Positions 21,120 to 32,100 of a stretch of 64,000 bases of DNA are shown in pieces (the stretch's first letter is position 1; the number at the start of each line of letters is the position of its first letter). Source of the stretch: Omphiscola glabra. Lineage: Eukaryota > Mollusca > Gastropoda > Lymnaeidae. The DNA is taken from assembly GCA_964017045.1 (NCBI GenBank), contig OZ024807.1, positions 11,353,893 through 11,417,892 of the forward strand, given 5' to 3'. A program made the translations under genes and the position numbers. Below the pieces are notes generated by a model, which was not told where the DNA came from, searched no databases, and saw nothing but the letters and a program-made list of their open reading frames with translations.

Positions 21120-21865
21120 GCACAGTTTCTCTGTTAGTCTCGGAGTATAGTTTCAGTGTTTAGTCTTGGAGTAGAGTTTCAGTGTTTAGTTTCTGAGTAG
21201 AGTTTCAATGTTTAGTCTTGGAGTAAAATGTCAATTTTTTGTTTCGGATTATAGTTTTAATGTTTAGCGTTGGAGTATAGTCTCAATAATTATTCTCGGA
21301 GTTGAGTCGATTTTTAGTCTTTGCGTACAGTTTCGATAATTAGTCTGGGAGTATAGTTTCAATGTCTAGTCTCGGAGTATAGTTTCAATGTTTTTATTCT
21401 CGAAGTATAATTTCACTGTTATAACTCTGAGTACAGTTTCAATGTTTAGTACTGGAGTGCAAATTCAATTTTAAGCCTTGGAGTACAGTTTCAATGTTTA
21501 GTACTGGAGTGCAAATTCAATTTTAAGCCTTGGAGTACAGTTTCAATGTTTAGTACTGGAGTGCAAATTCAATTTTAAGCCTTGGAGTACAGTTTCAATG
21601 TTTAGTACTGGAGTGCAAATTCAATTTTAAGCCTTGGAGTACAGTTTCAATGTTTAGTACTGGAGTGCAAATTCAATTTTAAGCCTTGGAGTACAGTTTC
21701 AATAATTAGTCTGGGGAGTATAGTTTCACTGTTAAAGCCTCTGAGTACAATTTCAATGTTTAGTAATGGAGTATGGTTTTCAATAATTTGTCTCGGAGTA
21801 GAGATTCCATGTTTATTCTCGGAGTACAGTTTCAATGATTATTCTCGGAGTACAGTTTCAAAGTT
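21120..21865 (+). repeat. Degenerate ~27/52-bp tandem array
   Basis: The base unit resembles CTCGGAGTATAGTTTCAATG plus TTTAGT. Between about 21440 and 21700 a 52-bp dimer (TTTAGTACTGGAGTGCAAAT, then TTTTAAGCCTTGGAGTACAG) is repeated five times almost perfectly, a recent expansion of an older array. Confidence 0.9.
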
Positions 21866-22447
21866 AGCACATATTGAAATTATGAAGCCGAACGACGATA
21901 TGACCGTGGGGAACACAATACTTGTTAAAAGGTGAATTATTATTATAATAATTTCTTTTTTAAAATGGAGTTGACACTGTAAATCCTATGACATTGCTTC
22001 CTCAAAGCCGTAAACTTCTCCGAGATTTTTCCATTTAACGAGTACAATATCCTAATCTTGGAATAAAATGTCGGCATTATGTATTTTTCTAAAAATATAT
22101 TTTGTTCATTTTCCTTTAGCGATTCAAATGGTTCTTGAATCTTTAATGTAGTTGAACAATTTCATTCACATTCTCTATACAAAAAAAGAGTTTATAGTTC
22201 AAAGCGATCTGCAATCTTTACACATGGAGAATATTTAACAATCATCTCTTGCAAAAAAAAAAAATTATAATAATTAAAATACATTTTGAAAGAATGAAGA
22301 TTATGAATTTGTTAAATGGCAAATTTAAAAATACTTTTACTCTTTAAAGAAAAGAAGAAAAGGCACATAATATGTCTATTTAAATATATCTAAATAACCA
22401 GAGTCCACTTCAAAAATATGTTTCTCTCCAAGAATGTATATATTTAA
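21866..22447 (+). other. Region upstream of gene B
   Basis: AT-rich; no core promoter element can be singled out. Confidence 0.4.
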
Positions 22448-22492
22448 AATATATATATATATATATATATAAATTTATATATATATATATGT
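22448..22492 (+). repeat. (TA)n microsatellite just upstream of gene B
   Basis: Two TA runs separated by AAATT, ending about 12 bases before the predicted start codon. Confidence 0.9.
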
Positions 22493-22504
22493 TTAAATTT
22501 AATC

Positions 22505-23117
22505 ATGCCAAAAGTACACAATCCACAAAATATTGTTACACACAATTTATTTTCTCTCCCTAGTTGGTATGGATCTCTACCACGTAAGGGATTAGTGTTT
22601 TTTGGAGTACTGACATTTGGGGCCGCTGCATTCTTCTTCTCTGGGAGCTTTGACCTCATACCCAAAGAATACTTACGGTCGTATGATCTGATTGCATCCA
22701 GAAATGTTTCAGACGTAAACGTCACGGAAAAAGATTCAAAACAGGAAACTAACGCCACGGATGCAGATGATGACCACTGGTCTGACAATCGCACCTACGA
22801 CAGCCACATCAGCGCCCAGTGCAAGAGCTCGCCCTTCATGTTCTGCTCTTCGGAAGAGAAGGGCAACCAGGCTCAACCCTTTCGCGTGGGGCTGTTGCGA
22901 CGTCCGCCTTGGATGTCCGCAAAGATAGATTTCTCCAGATGCAAATACTCAAACTGCGAGTTCCAGGGAACAAACATCACCGAGCAGACGGACTTTGTCG
23001 TGCTGTACGTGGTGGGAATTGAGGACAGCTACTCCCCCCCAAAGAGATGGCCCCATCAGCTTTACGGGGCATTCACCATGGAGTCCCCTCCCCACACTCG
23101 GGCAAGTTTTTTGAAAC
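22505..23117 (+). CDS. Gene B exon 1: anchor, stem, N-terminal GT10 domain
   Basis: It ends at GTAAGT in phase 1. If the acceptor ending at 22563 is used, the exon starts at 22564 and the N-terminal 19-20 residues come from elsewhere. No in-frame ATG follows until residue ~113. Confidence 0.85.
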
Positions 23118-26100
23118 GTAAGTTTCTGTAATGGGTCATGGATTAAATTAGTTAAATTTGAATGTCACAATCCTGTGTCAGCATGGATTGGTGAACATTC
23201 GCTTCTGTCTGTTCTTTTTACAAGTGTGAGAAGGTTTCTCTTAAGGCAGCGTCTAAGTCTATAATATATTTAGAATAGAAAATGAAAATTTAAAAACAAT
23301 GAGGTAGCTATAAAAAATGTATCGAGATTCCAAACCAACAGTCCTCATCTGGTTAAAAATAAATAATTGCAGTTTCATTTTTATTGCGCTCCACGATTTT
23401 TTTTGCGTCTCGAAGATTTTACAACATGATTTGACGGCTGAAATGATAATTTATATGACCGTAGTGCATTTATTACAATGGCGTAATATTCAACTTTAAG
23501 ATTTAGTTTTTGTTTCCTGACAGTTTTTCATGTGTCTTTGACGGAATGTATATTCTCGGTATCATACTTGAACCACTGATTCATCTAAACATTTTAGACA
23601 TCATAACGAAGAGACGATAAATATTCAATCATTTCCTTTTAAAAGAGATAGTGTTTGTGCCAAATTGCAATGTTGACACCTGGCAATGGTGACACCTTGC
23701 AATGTTGAGATCTGGTAATGTTGACACCCGTCAATCTTAACTCCTGGGAATGTTGACAGCAGTCAATCCAACACCTGGTAATGTTATTACCTTGCAATAT
23801 TGACAGCTCGTAATGTTACCAACTGGCAAAATTGACAATTGTCGTTGACATCTGGTGATATTACCATCTGGCAAAATTAACAACTGGCAATGTTTACACC
23901 TGTCAATGTTTACACCTGGCAATGTTGACACCTCGTAATATTGACACCCATCAAGGTTGACACCTGACATTATTTTTTTTTATGTCGTTTGAAGTTTTCC
24001 ATATTTCTTAGCATTCTTTGTGCAATCTGGCATTTGTTTATGTTGCCTGGCATTCGTAATAACACTTGCCTGTTCCACGACCTGCCACATCAAATTTTCA
24101 ATACTTCAATTTATCACACGTGTCCAATGCCATGACAGAGAGCTCACCAGCATCAAGTCGCTGTCAGTTCATTGTAACAGTCCACAAAACTATTGCGGAA
24201 ATCAATTTTGTGTTCTCTTATTTTTTGCACCAGATTCACCGTCTATATGGAATTACGCCATTAACGTGACCATCACATACAGGACGGACGCCGATATCTT
24301 TACGCCATATGGTAGGCTACGTTTCCAGCCAACGCCACCGAAGGACCGCCCGAATTACTGTAAGTACACGTCTGATTCATATTTTTAATAAAAATGAAGC
24401 AGCGGTTTTAATTTAAGAAAATGAACTATTATTAAAAAGCTATGACTATATCAGTTATTTAAAAAAAATGTGCCGTTGCGAGCCTTAAGGGTGGGGAGGG
24501 GGGAATCACTAATTGGGATTCTTATAAATTGCGATACTTTTATGCTTGTTTTGTCACATTTTCAGGCCCGTCCCCCCATTTGCTGGATATAACATTTTAC
24601 AGAAGATTTGTACGAAGAACTTTGTTTTTAGAGATTGTTTAATTTTATTTACGAAGCGTTCATTTCTTTGATGGTGTTCTGTAGGCAGTTTTAAGAATGT
24701 GCATGTCCGCCTCATAGCCATAGCTAGCAGAGGCGTAACAACGGCTTGGCATTGGGGGCAGTTGCCAAGGGCACCGGTCTTCGCCTGTTCAAAATGGCGC
24801 CGCTAAATCTCTAATTTTTACATTTTTATTATTTAAAAAAATAAATTAGCCAAGGGCGCCAAAAACCCAGTTACGGCTCTGATAACTAGTATATCATCCA
24901 CTCAAATGTCCGGATGTCCGCCTCATAGCCATAGCTGGTATATCATCCACTCAGATGCCCGGATCTCCGCCTCATAGCCATAGCTAATATATCATCCACT
25001 CAGATGCCCGGATGTCCTCCTCACAGCCATAGTTAGTATATCATTCACTCAGATGCCCGAATGTCCGACTCATAGCCACAGCTAGTTTATCAACCACTCA
25101 GATGCCCGGATGTCCGCCTCATAGCCATAGCTAGTATATCATCCACTCAGATGCCCGGATGTCCGCCTCACAGCCACAGCTAGTATATCATCCACTCAGA
25201 TGCCCGAAATTAATTTTTTATCAATTCATGTGTAATAACTTTAAAAAAAAAATAATTAAAAGACATAATAATTTGTGAAAAGCGAGTCTGCTTCAAGACA
25301 GAAACATATCGTTAGGAAAATGTTTTCATTTCAAATGCAAATAAAGACCCGTTGGCGACCCATTACTATGATATAGACCCTAAGTCAGAGGCGTAGCAAG
25401 GAGGGCTCAGAACAGGGCCGGCCTTAGGCCATTGCAACCTATGCGGCCGCAATGGGCCCCGCACTTTCATAGGCCCCACCCCGAATTTATTTTCGAATAC
25501 AAAATCTTAATTTTCACTTATCCTTATCCTCTACCCAGAATGGGCCCCGCGCAATCCGTTTCGCATAGGGCCCCGCAATTGTTAGGGTCGGCCCTGGCTG
25601 GGGTCCCCGGGCGCCAAGGTACAGGGGCGCCAAAATGAGTCCTACAGCGTTACATTATAATAAGTAAAAAAGGGTAATAAATCGGTCACAAGATCGGTGC
25701 AGCGGCTCAGCAGACGTGTCATCTGATAGCCTACTTATTTCGTCGCATTTGCGTGCGTCAATGGGACGGGATCTTGCTCTTCTTAGCAATGACAGAGGAG
25801 CATTGAAAAAAAAAAGAAAGATTTTGATGGCGTAATTGACTAGTTTGCGACAGTGAAATCTTTTGTGTAATATATAAACCAGTGTACGACAGGGAATGAG
25901 TGGGTCATGAACTATAATTTCTTTAAATTTGCTTCTTTAAATACAAGGTTTTATTAAAGTTTAAGTTGTTTTCTTTATTCTATATAATAGAGAAATGTGA
26001 TTAAACGGAAGGGGGGGGGGCAGCTACGCCTCTGCACTCAGTATTTATCTGAAAAAAAAACACTAAAACAACACGGCTTATATAAGGAAAAAGAAATACG

Positions 26101-29100
26101 TATTCCTTTGCCCCCGAATGTTGTGAATGTTATAAGTTCAAAACCCTCCAGTTTTTTCAACATGAATTTTCAGGTGTACGTATAGAAATGTTCGGCTAGA
26201 TAATACCTCTTAAAATTTCCTCCAGCCCGCTGCACCAAGAACGCATGAGAGGCATTTGCCCTTTGTCAAGGGGTCACAACTCTGTTGATTTCACGCAGGT
26301 TCCCCTTTTTCGATAATTATGTAAAACTCTTTTCATGATATACTCATTACTAAACCAGGTCCAGGTGGCAGGAAGTCTATAAAAAAAAAACCCACACAAA
26401 CTTTAATACTAATAAACAAAGAGGGCGTGTGTTTGATTAGAAATCAAACATCTAATTTATTTTATAAGAAAACAAAATCCCGTTCTGGGTTTCTTTCAGC
26501 CATCTTTCCGGGGAGGCACTACCCTCGCCGGGGGAAATCAAGTGCACCCCCCAAGGAGCAAAATGGAGACAAATGTATAACGATTAAGTTTTTTTTTTAA
26601 ATTGAAAATTACTAGATTTGTCTTTTTAAAAAAGTTTTAAGAAGAATAGTATCTGGTGCCTCTAACTGATTACAATTAGGGGAATCTATGAAATATCGCT
26701 ACGTTAGATATATTTATGATCCGTATATAAAGCCAAGCTTATTAAAGGATTACAGTATTCGATTAATAATATCGTACTGGCCGCTCCAGGCGACGTCTCA
26801 CTTCCTGTAGTTCGCAGAAAATATTGGATATTTTTAATAAAACTGTATTTAATTACCTTACATCAATAAAAAGGTGTACAAAACAAATAATAAGTTCTTG
26901 CTAAGTCTAAATCATGCGCTATTTATTTTCTAATTATATTTCATCATAAAAAGCATTACTTTTAAAGTAGGGATAGATGCTAACTGTAAATTGTATAATG
27001 GCATTAGATATTAAAAAATACATATATTTAATCGATTCAATGTGTGTTTAGCTATATGAAACAGAAACTTTAAAAAATGAGTTAATTTTTAAAATATTAA
27101 GAATATAACAGGTGCATACGAAAAAGTGCACATTTCATCAATTATTATATCAAAAGCGTTAACGTTTTCTTTTAATGTACTACTTTCGCAACAATGTATC
27201 CTGCATAAAAGTTTAACAGAAGTTAAAAAAAAATACATAGCCTATATTTATTATGCCCCACCCATTTGCATGAATTTTAAAAAAAATATTATTATTTTTT
27301 ATTGGAATCTATAAGAAACAAAAATAAAAAGAAAAAATAAACAACGTTTTTTTGTGCACTTGCATTTCCATTGTCATTTCTATTTTTTTAAAAATGTGTA
27401 TGTACTACTTTTATAAAAAAATTCGTATTCCTAATTTGTTCAACTTAATGTAAATTATTTGGATTTGGTTTTAAAAAAAATGTTTTTAAGTATATCTAAG
27501 TGGCAATTTGTAATATATCTGAAAAATTTTATAGTTTTTTGAAATTACAAAAAAACATTTCAATCAAATATATACTTTATTTGCATACGATTTCCCTTAG
27601 ATAAAATCACACATTAATAAATATAAAATGTCTGTGGTAAACAACTCATGTCTTATTAAAATATTTATGCCGTTCATAAACGATTTATAAAAACTGCCCG
27701 TTTTCTAAACCCATAAAAATGTATAGACCTTTCTAATTAACTTTTTTTTTTCGTTTTGACTCTTGTAAAATTTGGACATATTTAGAAAAGGTCGTCTAAT
27801 TTTTATAAAGAAATTGTTTTTTTTTTCCATTTGCATTTAGCATTTAAAATCATGTTCGCAGTGCATTTTAGTGATGGAACTCTTTTTAATTTTTTTTATA
27901 TGGAAAATACATTTATTAATTAAGTAGCTACAAAATAATACAAAAATAAAATATAGGCCATATTACTATTTTTATTTTAGTAATATACGTTTTTTGCCTA
28001 ACACAAGCAGGTCAAACACTTTTCTGTTTTCCCCCCTCATTTTCTTTTTTTGCAACCTGTAATGAAAGATTATAAATAAGAAAATATCCTCATCCCATCT
28101 TTAAACCCCTAAAATATCCGCGGCACCCAGCATCGTAAGGGTTGCTGAGTGCACACGATGGTTCTAAGGTTAAGTGACACCTAAATTTTTAAACTGGGAT
28201 ATCTTCCATTGCTCTACAATTAGGTGTAGAAAGCTAAAAACATACAATCAGATATGTTATAAAAATGCATTCTTGTAGTATTAATTGATCAAAAATTTTC
28301 CATGGACTATAAAGATTTAATAGGACAGTGGTCGGCAAACCGCGGCTCGCGAGCTGGGTGCGGCTCATTAGCGATCTGAGTGCTGCTCGACATGTTTCTC
28401 GACAAGTTCTTGAAAAGTAATATGGCTCTAAATTTTTTGTTTAATTGACCTGCTGCTCATTTTTTGCTCTTTCGACTAATGAATTTTCCAAAACACTGTA
28501 ATATTCTTATAATGAGCTAGGGCAAAAGCTTACCCAAAAGGGTGACAACCCTAGAATGAATATAGTTAACATCAAACTGATGCAGAAATTAAGATGTCTT
28601 TAATTATTATTATGTCTCATTTTGGCACTCCCTAACTGAAAATTTCAAATGCAACCTCAAAATTATTTGAAAGAAACTACAAATTCAATTTCTCCACCCC
28701 TTTACTCACGCTGATCAATGGTACAGAATGGGGTTGATGATAAGCATGTCCCAAATGATTACTCTGGGACACGCCCCAAAAGGAGTGAATTCAGTTTATG
28801 TATGACACTAGACTCTATAATGCTTCCCACAAAACCTTAAAAATGTCATTACCCGTTTAAAAAGTATAATAGAAACATTGAATTCAAGTATAGCCAAAAA
28901 TACACCTCTTAATTTTGAAATAATAAAAAAATTTCTGGGGAGCAGACCCCACCATCGAGCAAGATTCATCAGCGACCTCAATTCCACCCTAATTCCCGAT
29001 GAAAATAATCACCGATAGATACACTGCCTAGTGTCGCATCTATTACTGCCTCAATGGGAGGGGGGCACATATTTTTGCCGTTCTCCCTTTCATGATACAA

Positions 29101-32100
29101 GCTCTGCATTTGTCCGAAAACTCCACAGCTGCATATAAAGAAAAAGTGACACCTTGTTGGACCCGCCTTTCTCAACTCCACTAACAGTGGCGTATCTACA
29201 GTGTTTTGTGTGATGGAGCAAGATTTATTTTTACGCCCGCCCCTTAACCCTGAAACTGATTATTTTCAAACATTAAATTTCATGCAAGACCACTCCTCGC
29301 TAGTCTGGCGTCCGAGACATATGCCCCCATATGCTACCCCTTAGCTACGCCTCTCTCCCCAGATAAATGACTCAGCTTCCCCCCGAAAATTAAATGCCCC
29401 TCCCCCCCCCCCCCCCCCCCCGAGGGAAAAATGTCCGAAAGAAACACTGTTCGTGATAACTTTACAAGTAAGGAAAAAATGTCACCTTACACTTACATAA
29501 CTTTGAAAGATAATACCGAGCATATTCGTCATGTTTCCCTGGTTCATTCTTTATATTCCCATGAAATTGTATATTCTTGTAACATTTGAATAAAGGGACA
29601 AAGCCAGTGGCCCTATCACTATGTGCTTCGAGACAGATTGTGTGTCGCCAAAGCTCATGGGTGTTCGGAATATTTCGACACAAACGAAGAAATCTTGAAT
29701 TAACCCGGGGTATGTTTCGTGGCAATTGTATGGATATAATAATGTGTTTAGAATATACTCGAATAGACATTTTCTTTTAAGACGCCCCTTTACAAAAAAA
29801 CAACCAACCCCCCCCCCCCCTTTTCCGGTTTTCACACCACTTAAGTAGTGTGTCAAAGAGATTTAAAAAAAATAGTTTTTATGAGTCTGTATATGATATA
29901 GAAAGCTTTGAAGCGGCAAGTCTAAGTAAAAATAGGTGTATTAATAATATCAGACAGTTTGAAATAACAGATGCCATTGGGGAAATTAGAGTTTAATGTC
30001 ACTTTTTGAAATTTGATGTAGAAAATATATCATTGGAATTAGCCACCTTGGAGGGATTTAGTACTTGACCCAAGGTTGTGTAAACTACGACCATAGGGCT
30101 AGAAAATTTTGTAAATATAAACCCTGATTTATGTGTCTCTTAACTATAAACCCTGATCTATGCGTCTCGTAACTATAATCCCCAATATATGCGTCTCGTA
30201 ACTCTAAACCCTGATCTATGTGTCTGTTAAGAATAAGCTGTCTCGTCGCCACCAGATCACCTTTATCTGTTCGCCTACATTCTCATGACTGTAAAACATA
30301 TAGTGAACATTTGGATTCATTAAATCCTTTATATTAACTTCTCTTTTGTTCGTGGCTGGCTGGCTCGCAAAATAATTGGACGGCTAATTTGCCCAGTTCC
30401 CGTTCACCTATCGAGATAGAAACTTAGCACACACACTCGGTTCCGATGACATTATATTCTTTGAAATTGTCAGGCCCAACCTCAACCCCCGAAAATCATT
30501 TTTTTAAAACTGTTTTTCTGAGGAAAGATGAATGAATATGTTGCCTCTGTTTTGGTGAAAAAATTCCCGATAACAGCGGACCTCTTAGATTAAATAAGAT
30601 ATTTGTGAAGACCATTCAGCGAGATGATGATTAATCGCATACCCAACTTATGTCTGTTTTAAGGTGTCTGTCTGTCGGTCTCATGCGCCTTGTCTACCTA
30701 TTTCAAGAATCTTTTTCATAATCGTTGTCTGGCTATATTCTCGACAGTTTTTGTTTTCCTTCCAAAATATTACTCAATAAACATCATATTTCATTAATAT
30801 AAATAACACGTATTTTAAGAGTTTAATCAAATTATGCTTCTTACGCATTGCATACGTTGCTCAGGATGTAAGCTATATTATAAAAAAAAATATCTTCCTT
30901 TTTTTTTTGTTTAAAGGTTCAAATTCAAAGGAAACAGTTAAAGCAAAAAGACAAATATATCGTTCCGTTATGTTACATATTATCTCAACAACGACTCAAG
31001 AGACTTTAATTCCGAATTAATTTTGTAAAAAATGCGATATTAGCTTTAGCGTACAAGCTGACGTAACTAAATTTCTGACGACGAAAATAATGGGATCTGT
31101 GGTAACTTCTTTTTTTTTTTTGTGTGTGTTTGGTTGCGTGCCTGGTCGGCGCCTTCAGCTTGTAAATAAATTATGCTGAGACATTCTACGTATCGATTGG
31201 TAGCAATAGCTCAAGCCCAGATAAAAATCGCTAACGTGATTCGATTAGCCTGTTCTTTTATATATATTTATTTCTTTTACATTTTTAAATAATGCCAAGG
31301 GCAATCAGGAGAAGGACGGAAAAAGAAAATCAATACATTTTTTAGAATCTCATGAGTAACTTTTATGTGACAGATAGGCCCTTAAGCACTCCACATATAA
31401 CGTGGGCCATTATTATTAATTTTTTTTTTTTACTTCTTTTATATGAAGACATTCTTTTCGGAATAATTGATCGGCTATTGAACCCGGAGTTTTTATGCAT
31501 AAATTATCAAGATTTTAATGCAAGACATTCCATTCGCATTTTAATTACGAAAAAGGATTATTTAAAAAACTTGGGTTTCGTATTTATTCTGTAACGCATT
31601 TAAAACTTGTCAATATCAATTTGATTTCGTTAAACCCTAGAATCAGTGACTTGTGTATTTATTCATACCGCCCGGAATGAGTTTTTGGGCTCCTGACAAA
31701 AGTACAGTGTCACTATTGGTGAAAAAAAAAAGTGACGTCGACTCCCACCCCCCCCCCTCCCTCAATCCCTAATTGTCCCTTACAATAAAGTAGGCTAAAT
31801 GAAATGAGCAAGAGGCTAATCCCATACTGGGCTTATTTGTTTGTAATTGTCAGGCGTCCGAAACGCATCCTCTGTCTATATGATTTAATGACCAATCAAA
31901 AATTTTTAATCTAAGGGATAACATAATTTTTAATATATTTACGTTCTTGTCTAATATTTATGGTGAGAAAAACGTTTGCTGTCTCAATTTTTTTTTTAAC
32001 TTAAACAACCACTAATAACAAAGTATTACCTAGAAATCCTTTAAAGGATTTTTTCTGTGCATATATTTAATTGTACTTATTTATCCCCCTTTTTTTAAGA

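Noticed and set aside
22819..23022. Second plus-strand frame over gene B exon 1
   Set aside because: Out-of-frame shadow of the GT10 coding exon.
29462..29856. Overlapping frames of about 100 codons in gene B intron 2
   Set aside because: No motif, conflicting frames on both strands, bounded by homopolymers.
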